This document shows positions 8,922-17,313 of a DNA stretch of 64,000 nucleotides, one piece after another. Source of the DNA: DAOOOW01 sp035387885 (GTDB lineage: Bacteria; Patescibacteriota; Patescibacteriia; UBA2196); assembly GCA_035387885.1 (NCBI GenBank), contig DAOOOW010000002.1, positions 1 to 64,000 on the forward strand, in the 5' to 3' direction. The translations under genes were made by a program, and so were the position numbers. The notes under the pieces were generated by a model that had not been told where the DNA came from, did no database searches, and saw only the letters and a list, made by a program, of their open reading frames with translations. Each line of letters begins with the position of its first letter. The first letter of the stretch is position 1.

Positions 8922-10244
8922 ATGAAAACAGATATTAATAAGGTGTCTGTCACATCAGACAAAATGGAAAAAATAATTTCTCTGTGCAAGAGGCGCGGTT
9001 TTGTTTTTCCAGGTTCAGAAATTTATGGCGGTCTGCAAGGATTTTATGATTATGGTCCTTTGGGGGTAGAGATGAAAAATAATTTAAAAAAACTTTGGTG
9101 GCAATGGATGACGCGCCAACATGAAAATATTGTTGGCCTTGATGGCGCCATAATTACTAACCCCAAAGTTTGGGAAGCTTCTGGCCATCTAAAAAGTTTT
9201 GTTGACCCACTGGTTGAATGCAAGAAATGTCATCATCGTTTTAAAGCTGATGATTTGGCTGAAGAAATGAAAAAATGTCCAGATTGTGCTGGAGAATTAA
9301 CCGCGCCACGGATGTATAACACTTTAGTGCCAACCGAACTGGGAGTGATTGAGAGTGAAAAGACCAAAGCCTATCTCAGGGGTGAAGCCTGCCAAACAAT
9401 TTATTTGAATTATAAAAATGTTTTAAATTCTACACGTGGCTTAAAAATTCCTTTTGGTATTTGTCAAATTGGCAAAGCTTTTCGCAATGAAGTTACTCCG
9501 GGTAATTTTCTTTTTCGCCAAAGAGAATTTGAACAATGGGATTTGCAATGGTTTTGTCATCCGGATGAAATGGCCAAGTGGTTTGCATATTGGAAAAACG
9601 AAAGAATGAATTGGTATCAAGCAATTTTTACGCATCCAGAAAATCTTGGTTTTTATGAACATGAAAAATTAGCTCATTATGCTAAAAAAGCTTTTGATAT
9701 AGAATATCTGGCTTCACCAATTGGCAAAGAAATGGAGGGCCTTCATTGGCGCGGGGATTGGGATTTATCTAATCACGCTAAATTTTCTGGTGAAGATTTG
9801 AGTTATTTTGATGCAGAAAAAAATGAAAAATTTGTGCCCCACATTGTAGAAACTTCTGGCGGAGTTGATCGCACATTTTTGTTTTTATTGCTTGACGCCT
9901 ATACAGAAGAAGAGGGCAGAGTGGTTTTAAAATTAAATTACAAAATCGCACCATACAAAGTCGCAGTTTTTCCGCTTTTAGCCAACAAACCTCAACTTGT
10001 TGAAAAAGCCAAAGAGATTTATAACAATTTAAAAAAAGAATTTAATGTCGCCTGGGACGAACGCGGTAATATTGGCAAAAGATATTATTCTCAAGATGAA
10101 ATTGGCACTCCATTTTGCGTCACCATTGATTTTGATTCTCTGGAAGACAAAAAAGTGACCATACGCGATAGAGACACCATGAAGCAAGAACGTGTTGCTG
10201 TAGAAGATTTACACAATTACTTAACAAAAGTATTGTCATCCTAA
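8922..10244 (+). CDS. glyQS: Glycyl-tRNA synthetase, single-chain (alpha2) type
   Basis: Class II synthetase charging tRNA-Gly, of the homodimeric archaeal/eukaryotic-like type also found in many Gram-positive and CPR bacteria. Seen: motif 1 region with GFVFPGSEIYGG and YDYGPLGVEMKNN, a CxxC...CxxC zinc-like insert (about 99-122), motif 2 FRNEVTPGNFLFRQREFEQW (from about 187), motif 3 GGVDRTFLFLLLDAY (about 312) and a C-terminal anticodon-binding domain (APYKVAVFPLL onward). I start at ATG 8922 (440 aa); a TTG at 8910 would add four residues and overlap the upstream gene. The stop codon lies inside a family A repeat that also touches the next, damaged gene. Confidence 0.95.
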   Translation: MKTDINKVSVTSDKMEKIISLCKRRGFVFPGSEIYGGLQGFYDYGPLGVEMKNNLKKLWWQWMTRQHENIVGLDGAIITNPKVWEASGHLKSFVDPLVECKKCHHRFKADDLAEEMKKCPDCAGELTAPRMYNTLVPTELGVIESEKTKAYLRGEACQTIYLNYKNVLNSTRGLKIPFGICQIGKAFRNEVTPGNFLFRQREFEQWDLQWFCHPDEMAKWFAYWKNERMNWYQAIFTHPENLGFYEHEKLAHYAKKAFDIEYLASPIGKEMEGLHWRGDWDLSNHAKFSGEDLSYFDAEKNEKFVPHIVETSGGVDRTFLFLLLDAYTEEEGRVVLKLNYKIAPYKVAVFPLLANKPQLVEKAKEIYNNLKKEFNVAWDERGNIGKRYYSQDEIGTPFCVTIDFDSLEDKKVTIRDRDTMKQERVAVEDLHNYLTKVLSS

Positions 10245-10262
10245 ATTTGATTTAGGATCCAG
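10235..10262. repeat. Family A repeat across the glyQS stop codon
   Basis: GTCATCCTAAA ... TTTAGGATCCAG palindrome. It supplies the last codons and stop of glyQS and abuts the damaged 5' end of the next gene. Confidence 0.7.
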
Positions 10263-10268
10263 AAAATT

Positions 10269-10765
10269 ATGAAGAAAGCTTTATTGTCATTGATGTACAA
10301 AAGGGTTTTTTAAATCTTGCCACAAAAAATTTTCCAGTTAAAATTAAAAAGTATTTAGAACAAAATAAACATAAATTTGATTTAATTTTGTTTACTCAAT
10401 ATTTAAATCGACTCAATAGTCAATTTGTTAAATTTTTTAATTGGCGTGGCTTTATTGATAAAAAAGAAAATGATTTATGTGAAGAAATTAAATCCTTTAT
10501 TAGCAAAAATAATTTATTTAAGAAGTATACTTACGGCAGTTTTGTGGATGATAAATTATTAAAAATTTTAAAGAAAAATAAAATTGAAGAAGTGTATCTT
10601 GTGGGCATTGCTACAGAAAATTGTGTTTTAAATTTTGCTAGGGATGCTTTTGATAGGGGATTCAAAATTACAGTTTTAAAAAACTACTGCTTAAGCGATT
10701 CTGATAAAAAATTACACAAAGCAGCTTTGAAAATTATTAAAAACAATATTGGGGAAGTCAAATAA
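10269..10765 (+). pseudogene. Isochorismatase-family hydrolase with a frameshift near the start
   Basis: Cysteine-hydrolase (isochorismatase/nicotinamidase) fold. ATG at 10269 reads MKKALL and then goes out of frame; in the +1-shifted frame the sequence continues VIDVQKGFLN (from 10286), the classic first strand with the catalytic Asp. Adding one base near 10285 would give MKKALxVIDVQKGFLN. The rest is intact: LILFTQYLN, KYTYGSF (catalytic Lys region) and VGIATENCVLNFARDAFDRG (catalytic Cys) up to 10765. Without repair only an internal TTG at 10388 could start a 125-aa fragment lacking the catalytic Asp. It could be a sequencing error, a recent mutation or frameshift-dependent expression. The family A repeat lies just upstream. 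Confidence 0.65.
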
Positions 10766-10770
10766 ATTTT

Positions 10771-12036
10771 ATGCAAAAATATACTTTAAAAAATAAAACC
10801 AGAGTAATTTTAACGCCACTTAAAGGCACCAAGGCAGTGACGATTTTGGTTTTATATGGCGTGGGTTCGCGTTATGAAAGTGAAGAATTGGCTGGCATGT
10901 CGCATTTTTTAGAACACATGATGTTTAAAGGTACAACTAAAAGACCAAACACTCTGGCCTTGTCCAAAGAATTGGATCAAGTGGGGGCGCAATTTAATGC
11001 CTACACTGGTAAAGATCAAACAGGTTATTGGATTAAAGTTAATAGTGAACATTTAGATTTGGGTTTAGATATGCTTTCAGACATGCTCCATAATTCTAAA
11101 TTTGACGCTGAAGAATTAAACAGAGAAAAAGGCACGATTATAGAAGAAATAAATATGTATGAAGATACTCCAGCCAGACACGTGGAGAGTTTGTTAGAAG
11201 AAATAGTTTTTAAAGGTAATACCTTGGCTCGTGATATTGCTGGTTCTAAAAAAACTGTCTCGTCTACTACCAGAGAAAAAATGTTGGCCTATTGGCAAAA
11301 AAAATATAGTCCTCAAAGTTGCGTCATTAGTATTGCTGGTAAATTTAATCTTAATCAACTTAAAAAAAATCTTGTTAAATATTTTGGCCAGGAAATGTCT
11401 CAGAGTAAAAAAAATAGTTTTGTTAAGTTCCGAGAATTTCAAAACAAACCGCAGCTTAAATTACAATACAAAAAAACAGAGCAAGTGCATCTTTCTTTTG
11501 GTTTTACTGGGCCGAAATTAGCTGATAAAGATTTAATGGCCACGCAACTTTTGTCAGTTATTTTAGGTGGTTCGATGAGTTCCAGATTATTTATCAATAT
11601 TCGCGAACGCCATGGTCTTTGTTATTATATTCGCGCCAGTCATGATCCTGTGCAAGATACGGGAATTTTTAATATTTCCGCTGGTCTTGATAAAAAAAGA
11701 ATATTTACCGCTATCGAATTAATCTTGGAAGAAATAAGAAAAACTAAAAATCAAGGTATTACACTCGAAGAATTGAGTAAAGCCAAAGAATTTTTAAAAG
11801 GCCATTTAATTTTAGAAATGGAAGATTCCAGTAGTGTTGCCGATTGGTATGGCCGGCAGGAATTAATGTTAAATAAAACTAAAACGCCAGAAGAAAAAAT
11901 TAAACAATTAATGGCTGTTAAAAAAACCTTTATTGATGCTGTGGCCAAGAAAATTTTTCAAACCAGCAAATTAAACCTGGCTTTAATTGGACCGTTTAAA
12001 AAGGAACAAGAATTTTTAAAATTACTTAAAATATAA
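10771..12036 (+). CDS. M16 family zinc peptidase (processing-peptidase-like)
   Basis: 421 aa, the size of a two-domain M16B subunit (YmxG/PqqL/MPP-like). The inverted zinc motif HFLEH is at about 45-49 in SHFLEHMMFKGT, with the third ligand Glu in REKGTIIEEINMYED (about 116-130). The C-terminal half has the family's GLCYYIRASHDPVQDTGIF segment. No signal peptide, so cytoplasmic. It begins 5 nt after the isochorismatase stop. Function in bacteria is usually general proteolysis of small unfolded peptides; the substrate is unknown here. Confidence 0.9.
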   Translation: MQKYTLKNKTRVILTPLKGTKAVTILVLYGVGSRYESEELAGMSHFLEHMMFKGTTKRPNTLALSKELDQVGAQFNAYTGKDQTGYWIKVNSEHLDLGLDMLSDMLHNSKFDAEELNREKGTIIEEINMYEDTPARHVESLLEEIVFKGNTLARDIAGSKKTVSSTTREKMLAYWQKKYSPQSCVISIAGKFNLNQLKKNLVKYFGQEMSQSKKNSFVKFREFQNKPQLKLQYKKTEQVHLSFGFTGPKLADKDLMATQLLSVILGGSMSSRLFINIRERHGLCYYIRASHDPVQDTGIFNISAGLDKKRIFTAIELILEEIRKTKNQGITLEELSKAKEFLKGHLILEMEDSSSVADWYGRQELMLNKTKTPEEKIKQLMAVKKTFIDAVAKKIFQTSKLNLALIGPFKKEQEFLKLLKI

Positions 12037-12039
12037 CAA

Positions 12040-12160
12040 ATACAATTCTTAATTTCTAATTTTGAATTTTAAAATAAATCTTAATTTTATAATTTTTAAA
12101 ATTGAAATATTATAAAATTATTTCAAAATTCCAAAATTAAAAATTCAAAATTTTAATCCT
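12040..12160. repeat. AT-rich self-complementary spacer (family I)
   Basis: Low-complexity TTTTGAATTT / AAATTCAAAA words in both orientations; a similar block lies at 18763-18838 and a shorter one at 60885-60940. All sit between genes, just before a start codon. No gene is visible. Confidence 0.5.
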
Positions 12161-13186
12161 ATGTCTTCTCAAACCTCTATTTCTTACACCTCAATTTTCC
12201 GCGTGGTGGCCGTACTTTTAGCACTTTTTGTTGCCTATGTAATTCGCGATGTTATTGGGTTATTATTTGTAGCCATAGTCATTGCGGCGGCTTTGGATCC
12301 TTTTGTAGATTATTTGCAAAAACATAAAATTCCGCGCTCAGTTTCTATTTTAGTGATTTTTTTAATTACTTTGTCATTATTTAGTTTGGTGATTGTATTA
12401 CTAATCCCACCCATTTCAGAACAAGTGGGACAATTAGCCAGAAACTTACCGGATTATTATGAAAAAGTGGCCTTAGGTTTTAATCGTTTAGGTTCTGATG
12501 GATCAGGCTCATCAGTCCCAGCAACTCTGCCGGACGCTCTTTCAAGTCTTAGTTCTAATTTGGCTGGTGCCACTGGTGGAGTGTTTACTACTTTAACAGG
12601 AATTTTTGGTGGTTTGATATCTCTGGTTTCTTTATTAGTGATTGTTTTTTATTTAATGGTCCAAGAAGATGGTATTAAATATTATGTTAAACAAATTGTT
12701 CCAGAAAAATATAAAAAATATTCACTTGATTTATTTGATCGCATTCAAAATAAACTGGGTTTGTGGCTAAGAGGACAATTAATTTTGTGTTTGATGGTTG
12801 GTTTAGCAGTTTATATTGGTTTAACAATTTTAGGAGTTAAATATGCATTACTCTTGGGTTTTGTGGCAGCTATTACGGAAATAATACCTTATGTTGGTCC
12901 ATTTATTGGGGCTATTCCAGGTGTCTTTATTGCTTTTTCAGATTCTCTAACGAAAGTTTTGTTGGTAGTTTTGGTATATTTTATTGTTCAACAACTAGAA
13001 AATAGTGTTTTGGTACCGAAAGTAATGCAAAAATCAGTGGGCTTGGATGCTGTGGTGGTTGTGGTGGCAATTTTAGTTGGTGGTTCACTTGGCGGAATTG
13101 TAGGTGCCCTTTTAGCAGTACCAGTGGCAGTCATTGTTGAAGTTGTTGCTGTAGACTTTATTAATAAAAAATATCCTCAAGCTTAA
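12161..13186 (+). CDS. AI-2E family transporter (PerM/YdiK-type)
   Basis: 341-aa polytopic membrane protein with about eight helices: a pair near residues 12-45, one at 60-85, a soluble segment (about 90-150) and a C-terminal bundle. Family signatures include DPFVDYLQKHKIPRS after the first helices, YLMVQEDG and the LGFVAAITEIIPYVGPFIG region (about 228-246), followed by GGIVGALLAVPVAVIVEV. Members export autoinducer-2 or ions; the substrate cannot be assigned. It ends 1 nt before rsmI starts, so the two are likely one transcript. AT-rich repeat upstream. Confidence 0.88.
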   Translation: MSSQTSISYTSIFRVVAVLLALFVAYVIRDVIGLLFVAIVIAAALDPFVDYLQKHKIPRSVSILVIFLITLSLFSLVIVLLIPPISEQVGQLARNLPDYYEKVALGFNRLGSDGSGSSVPATLPDALSSLSSNLAGATGGVFTTLTGIFGGLISLVSLLVIVFYLMVQEDGIKYYVKQIVPEKYKKYSLDLFDRIQNKLGLWLRGQLILCLMVGLAVYIGLTILGVKYALLLGFVAAITEIIPYVGPFIGAIPGVFIAFSDSLTKVLLVVLVYFIVQQLENSVLVPKVMQKSVGLDAVVVVVAILVGGSLGGIVGALLAVPVAVIVEVVAVDFINKKYPQA

Positions 13187-13187
13187 T

Positions 13188-13997
13188 ATGTTATATATAG
13201 TCGCTACACCAATTGGCAATTTGGAAGACATAACATTGCGTGCGCTTAGAATTTTTAAGAGTGTTGATTATATTTTATGTGAAGATACGCGCGTCACCAA
13301 AAAACTTTTAGATCATTATGAAATTTATCCTATCAAATCTTTGGTCAAAGACCAAAGTGCCAAGCAATTTGACAGGCTAAATAAAAAATTAATTAGTTAT
13401 CATCAGCATAGTAGTGACAAAAAGATTCAGGAAATTCTTGAATTAATAAAAAATAATAATGTAGCATTAGTCACTGATGCTGGTACACCAGGTATTTCTG
13501 ATCCGGGAAATAAATTGATTGCGCGTTTGGTAGAGACGAGGCATTGCCTCGTTTCTTCTAATACCAACATTGTACCTGTCCCTGGCCCCTCGGCTTTAAT
13601 TACCGCACTTTCTATTTCTGGTTTGCCAACTGATAAATTTATTTTTAAAGGTTTTGTGCCTCATAAAAAAGGCCGTGAAACTTTTTTGCGTCAGGTTTTA
13701 GATTCAGAAGAGACTGTGGTTTTTTATGAATCCTGTCATCGAATTTTAAAAACACTTTCCGCGCTATGTTATCCGTCTTTTTGTCATTCCCGCGAAAGCG
13801 GGAATCCAGAAAAAGATAACTGGATCCCCGATCAAGTCAGGGATGACAAAAAAGAAAAACACCTTGTTGTCTGTCGTGAACTAACTAAAAAATTTGAAAC
13901 TATTTATCGTGGCACTGCTAATGAAATTTTAGAACAAATAAAAAAGGACTTCCCGACGGGAAATCCTAAAGGCGAATTTGTCGTGATTAGTGGTTAA
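13188..13997 (+). CDS. rsmI: 16S rRNA C1402 ribose 2'-O-methyltransferase RsmI, with two repeat insertions
   Basis: SAM-dependent methyltransferase of the tetrapyrrole-methylase fold acting in the ribosomal P site. Seen: IVATPIGNLEDITLRALR at the start, CEDTRVTKKLLDHY, the SAM-binding DAGTPGISDPGNKL (about 98-110), PGPSALITALSISGLPTDKFIFKGF and the C-terminal RELTKKFETIYRGT. Two segments are foreign to the family: VETRHCLVSS (about 115-124), encoded by a small palindrome at 13530-13556, and about 22 residues (199-220) with HSRESGNPEKDNWIPDQVRD, encoded by a family A repeat at 13783-13847. Both keep the frame. The second falls between FYESCHRI and the conserved RELTKKFE part, probably in a surface loop. 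Confidence 0.93.
   Translation: MLYIVATPIGNLEDITLRALRIFKSVDYILCEDTRVTKKLLDHYEIYPIKSLVKDQSAKQFDRLNKKLISYHQHSSDKKIQEILELIKNNNVALVTDAGTPGISDPGNKLIARLVETRHCLVSSNTNIVPVPGPSALITALSISGLPTDKFIFKGFVPHKKGRETFLRQVLDSEETVVFYESCHRILKTLSALCYPSFCHSRESGNPEKDNWIPDQVRDDKKEKHLVVCRELTKKFETIYRGTANEILEQIKKDFPTGNPKGEFVVISG
13530..13556. repeat. Family B palindrome (GTAGAGACG type) in rsmI
   Basis: GTAGAGACGAGGCA/TTGCCTCGTTTCT hairpin inside the coding frame. A sister copy with the same GTAGAGACG opening lies in pheT at 55492-55517. Confidence 0.7.
13783..13847. repeat. Family A repeat inserted in frame in rsmI
   Basis: GTCATTCCCGCG/CGCGGGAATCC palindrome plus a second half closing GGATGAC. Translated as HSRESGNP...WIPDQVRDD, an often-seen artefact peptide of this repeat class. 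Confidence 0.85.
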
Positions 13998-14002
13998 AAT
14001 TG

Positions 14003-14203
14003 TCACTTAATCACAAACGCAGAAATCAATTTGAAATATTGATTTAATATCAATAAACCCACCAAGATGCAAATAATACAAAACCCTTGAAAACCAATAA
14101 TTGGTGGACGACCAAACTCTGTGGCTCTCTCGATGTTTTTATTAATAATTAAACCCGCTACTCCTAATATCAAAAAAATAATGCCAAAAAAAAGATTCCA
14201 CAT
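14003..14203 (-). CDS. Small two-helix membrane protein
   Basis: 66 aa, unrecognised. Start at the ATG whose complement is at 14201-14203, chosen because AGGAGG lies 5 nt upstream on the minus strand, one of the best Shine-Dalgarno sites here; a longer reading to 14329 would overlap metG and lacks such a site. Two hydrophobic segments (about 2-20 and 40-60) flank a short soluble loop with RATEFGRPP. It lies alone on the minus strand between rsmI (convergent, 5 nt gap) and metG (divergent). Confidence 0.65.
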   Translation of the reverse strand: MWNLFFGIIFLILGVAGLIINKNIERATEFGRPPIIGFQGFCIICILVGLLILNQYFKLISAFVIK

Positions 14204-14245
14204 AGTTCCTCCTGTTGTTGGATTACGAAATTTTAAAACCTTTTT

Positions 14246-15688
14246 ATGTCTAATAAATTTTATCTTACCACAACTCTGCCTTATGTCAATGCTGAACCAC
14301 ACATTGGTTTTGCTTTGGAAATTATTCAAGCCGATGTTCTAGCGCGCTGGCACAGATTTTTAGGTCAGGAAGTTTTTTTTAATACTGGCACAGATGAACA
14401 TGGTTTGAAAATTTATCGTAAAGCTTTGGCAGAAAATAAAACTCCCCAAGATTATTGCAATGAATACGCCACCAAATTTGATAATTTAAAAAGTGCTTTA
14501 AATTTAAGTTATAATAATTTTATCCGCACTACTGATGAACACCACACCAAGGCGGCCCAGGAGTTTTGGCAACGTTGCGAGAAAAATGGTGATATCTACA
14601 AAAAAAATTATAGCGTAAAATATTGTGTGGGTTGTGAACTAGAAAAAACCGAATCAGAACTGGTTAATAACAAATGTCCAATTCATCCAAATTTAGACTT
14701 GGAATTAATTGCTGAAGAAAATTATTTTTTTAGTTTTTCCAAATATCAAGATAAACTTTTAGAATTATATAAAAATAACCCAGAGTTTGTTGTGCCTACC
14801 CATCGCTTGCATGAAATAAAAAATTTTGTGGAGGGCGGTTTAGAAGATTTTAGTATTTCTCGATTGAAAGAAAAAATGCCATGGGGCATTTCTGTGCCAG
14901 GCGATGAAAACCATGTGATGTATGTTTGGTTTGACGCTTTGGTTAATTATATTTCCTGTCTGGGTTGGCCAGATGATGAAAAAAAGTTTAAAGAATTTTG
15001 GCCAGGAACGCAAGTGGCAGGCAAAGATAATTTACGTCAACAAACTGCCATGTGGCAAGCCATGTTAATGTCTGCTGGTTTACCAAATTCCAAACAAATT
15101 TTTATTCATGGTTTTATCACTGCTGGTGGAGAAAAAATGAGTAAATCACTTGGCAATGTGGTTAACCCTTTTGAGTTAGTTGAAAAATATGGCACTGATG
15201 CTATACGTTATTATCTTTTAGCAAAACTTCCACCATATGAAGATGGTGATTATACTGAAGAAAAATTTAAAGAAGCCTATACTGCTGACCTTTGCAACGG
15301 CCTTGGCAACCTTGTCTCGCGATTTTCTAATCTAATCGAAAAGAATAATCTTACTTTGCCATCCCGACGAAAGTCGGGATCCAGCAATATTGATGGTAAT
15401 CAATTGTCAAAAACATTTTCCGACAAATTATCTCACTATAAATTCAATGAAGCCCTAGAAGTTCTCTGGGCCAAACTTCGTGCTTGTGATGAAACAATTA
15501 CCAAAACAGAACCTTGGAAAATTAAAGATCAAGAAAAACTCAAAGAAATTTTAGAGCCTATTGCAGAGGATATTTTAAATGTGGCCATTTTGCTCCAACC
15601 CTTTATGCCTAGTACGGCTGAAAAAATAATCAAGACTTTTACAGCAGAAAAAATTGTCAAAAGCGAACCATTATTTCCAAGAATATAA
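14246..15688 (+). CDS. metG: Methionyl-tRNA synthetase
   Basis: Class I synthetase (480 aa). HIGH-type motif PHIGF in TTLPYVNAEPHIGFALEI near residue 19, KMSKS at about 297-301, a partial zinc knuckle CVGCELEKTESELV...KCP (about 126-142), and the WFDALVNYISCLG and anticodon-binding KTEPWKI segments. It lacks the C-terminal tRNA-binding (EMAP) extension, as in short forms. Residues about 371-379 (SRRKSGSSN) come from a family A repeat and fall between the catalytic and anticodon domains. No Shine-Dalgarno site at the start. Confidence 0.96.
   Translation: MSNKFYLTTTLPYVNAEPHIGFALEIIQADVLARWHRFLGQEVFFNTGTDEHGLKIYRKALAENKTPQDYCNEYATKFDNLKSALNLSYNNFIRTTDEHHTKAAQEFWQRCEKNGDIYKKNYSVKYCVGCELEKTESELVNNKCPIHPNLDLELIAEENYFFSFSKYQDKLLELYKNNPEFVVPTHRLHEIKNFVEGGLEDFSISRLKEKMPWGISVPGDENHVMYVWFDALVNYISCLGWPDDEKKFKEFWPGTQVAGKDNLRQQTAMWQAMLMSAGLPNSKQIFIHGFITAGGEKMSKSLGNVVNPFELVEKYGTDAIRYYLLAKLPPYEDGDYTEEKFKEAYTADLCNGLGNLVSRFSNLIEKNNLTLPSRRKSGSSNIDGNQLSKTFSDKLSHYKFNEALEVLWAKLRACDETITKTEPWKIKDQEKLKEILEPIAEDILNVAILLQPFMPSTAEKIIKTFTAEKIVKSEPLFPRI
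15358..15385. repeat. Family A repeat inserted in frame in metG
   Basis: ATCCCGAC/GTCGGGAT palindrome with CCAGC tail, encoding SRRKSGSS in a linker. Confidence 0.8.
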
Positions 15689-15690
15689 TA

Positions 15691-15772
15691 CGAATTATTA
15701 CAAATTATTTGCGAATTATATTAATTGAATTTTATTCGCACAATTCGCAAATAATTCGCTAATAATTAGCAT
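15691..15772. repeat. Family J AT-rich repeat upstream of cvpA
   Basis: Built from words such as TTCGCTAATAATTAGCAT and GCGAATTAT in both orientations. Similar blocks lie at 23346-23427, 60372-60461 and 61497-61541, each directly upstream of a start codon. Confidence 0.6.
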
Positions 15773-15780
15773 AAAAACTT

Positions 15781-16296
15781 ATGACCATTTTAGATTTCAT
15801 TCTCATTATTATTCTTTTTTTCTTCACCTTTTCTGGCTTTTGGTTTGGTTTAATCCACACGCTTGGAGCGCTTGTTGGCACTATTGCTGGCGTTTTAATT
15901 GCTGGTCATTATTTTGAAACTGGCACCAGTTTAATTAGTCCCATATTTATGGGTAATACTAATTTGGCCAGAATTGTGGCTTTTATTTTAATTTTTATTA
16001 TTGTCAATCGTTTGGTTGGTTTAGTTTTTTGGCTTATCAATAAATTGTTTAATGTCATTGCTATTATTCCATTTTTAAAAACCATCAACCGTTTGGCTGG
16101 AGCAGTACTTGGTTTTTTAGAAGGTTCTTTGGTTTTAGGGGTAGTCATAATTATGATTGGTAAATTTCCTTTTGCAAATTTTATTATTCCAGCCATTGAT
16201 GTTTCTAAAGTAGCTAAATATCTAATTTCTGTGGGCAAAATTCTCATGCCTCTTCTGCCAGAAATTGTTAAACATGCGCAATCATTTATTAAATAA
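15781..16296 (+). CDS. CvpA family membrane protein
   Basis: 171 aa with about four transmembrane helices. The start TILDFILIIILFFFTFSGFWFGL and the central AFILIFIIVNRLVGLVFWLI followed by INRLAGAVLGFLEGSLVLGVVIIM match the CvpA/colicin V production family. Members are inner-membrane proteins with roles in envelope homeostasis that remain poorly defined. It stands alone between two repeat-rich spacers. A TAGCAT element in the family J repeat 8 nt upstream could be a -10 box. Confidence 0.82.
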   Translation: MTILDFILIIILFFFTFSGFWFGLIHTLGALVGTIAGVLIAGHYFETGTSLISPIFMGNTNLARIVAFILIFIIVNRLVGLVFWLINKLFNVIAIIPFLKTINRLAGAVLGFLEGSLVLGVVIIMIGKFPFANFIIPAIDVSKVAKYLISVGKILMPLLPEIVKHAQSFIK

Positions 16297-16302
16297 TTCG
16301 TT

Positions 16303-16412
16303 TACCCACCTGCGCTCCATGGCGACCAATTATCGCTCCGGCGGATAAACTCCAGTTTTAAAATAATATTATCTTAAAAATAAGAACCTGCCCCTGCCTA
16401 GCCAGCAGGCAG
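16303..16412. repeat. Repeat-rich spacer before tatD
   Basis: Holds a block (16305-16345, ending GCTCCGGCGGATAAACTCC) that is the reverse complement of the insert inside tatD at 16930-16967, and a second palindrome CTGCCTAGCCAGCAGGCAG (16394-16412) of the GCC-rich family F. Confidence 0.75.
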
Positions 16413-16473
16413 TCGCCGTAGTCCAATTATGAAAATAGTTGTGATAGAAAATCGGCGAAGGCGGGCAAAGATT

Positions 16474-17307
16474 ATGCCACTAATCGATTCTCACTGCCAT
16501 CTAAATTCTAAGGAATTTGAGAATAACTATAAAGAAATAATTGCCGATTGTCTTGAAAAAGAAATCGGTCTTCTTAACATTGGCGCGGATTTTGAAACCT
16601 CCAAACGCGCTGTAGAAATTGCTAGCGAGTATCCCAATAAACCAATTTACGCTTCTATTGGTATGCACCCAGAAAGCATTCAGGAAAATTTTGATGCTGA
16701 AAAATTTCAAAAATTAATTAACCCCAAAACCGTGGCTGTTGGTGAAATCGGTTTAGAATATTTTTTTGATAATAAGCAGGAATTAAAGGAAAAACAACAA
16801 GAATTATTTAGACAACAATTAAATTTTGCCATAAAAAATAATTTACCAGTAATTTTACACGCCCGTGGTTCAAAATTAAATCCCTACGATGTATATGAGG
16901 ACATGTTAGATATTTTAAAAAAACAGGAACCTGCCCGCCGGAGCGATAATTGGTCGCGATGGAGCGAAGGCGGGGAGAAGGGTGTCGTCCACTGTTTTAG
17001 CGCTAGCCAGGAAATCGCTCAAAAATTTCTTGATCTGGGTTTTTATATTGGCCTAACTGGTTTAATTACCTTTAAAAACAAATCAGTTGACAGTTTGCGC
17101 CAAACTGTTAAAATGATTCCTTTGGAGCGTCTTTTAGTGGAAACCGACACGCCATATATGACCCCAGAACCACACAGGGGTGAGAAAAATTTGCCCCAAT
17201 ACACTGAATTTGTGGCCAGGAAACTAGCCGCAATAAAAGGTGTGAGTTATACAGAAATTTGTAAAATCACCACAGAAAATTTTAAAAAATTGTTTTTAAA
17301 AAAATAA
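16474..17307 (+). CDS. tatD: TatD family metal-dependent DNase/hydrolase
   Basis: 277 aa from ATG 16474, chosen because the family begins almost exactly with LIDSHCHLN; an upstream in-frame ATG at 16429 would add residues encoded by repeat. Metal-site motifs: DSHCH (about 4-8), the Glu in AVGEIGLEYFFD, H in ILHARG, HCFSAS, and ETDTPYM near the end. TatD proteins are 3'-5' exonucleases or D-aminoacyl-tRNA deacylase-like hydrolases. About 18 residues (around 151-169, with PARRSDNWSRWSEGGEKG) are encoded by a repeat placed in frame before VHCFSAS. Confidence 0.93.
   Translation: MPLIDSHCHLNSKEFENNYKEIIADCLEKEIGLLNIGADFETSKRAVEIASEYPNKPIYASIGMHPESIQENFDAEKFQKLINPKTVAVGEIGLEYFFDNKQELKEKQQELFRQQLNFAIKNNLPVILHARGSKLNPYDVYEDMLDILKKQEPARRSDNWSRWSEGGEKGVVHCFSASQEIAQKFLDLGFYIGLTGLITFKNKSVDSLRQTVKMIPLERLLVETDTPYMTPEPHRGEKNLPQYTEFVARKLAAIKGVSYTEICKITTENFKKLFLKK
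16928..16978. repeat. GC-rich repeat inserted in frame in tatD
   Basis: CCCGCCGGAGCGATAATTGG ... GGAGCGAAGGCGGG; its reverse complement occurs 600 nt upstream in the intergenic spacer, giving an inverted pair. Confidence 0.8.
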
Positions 17308-17313
17308 TTTGTT

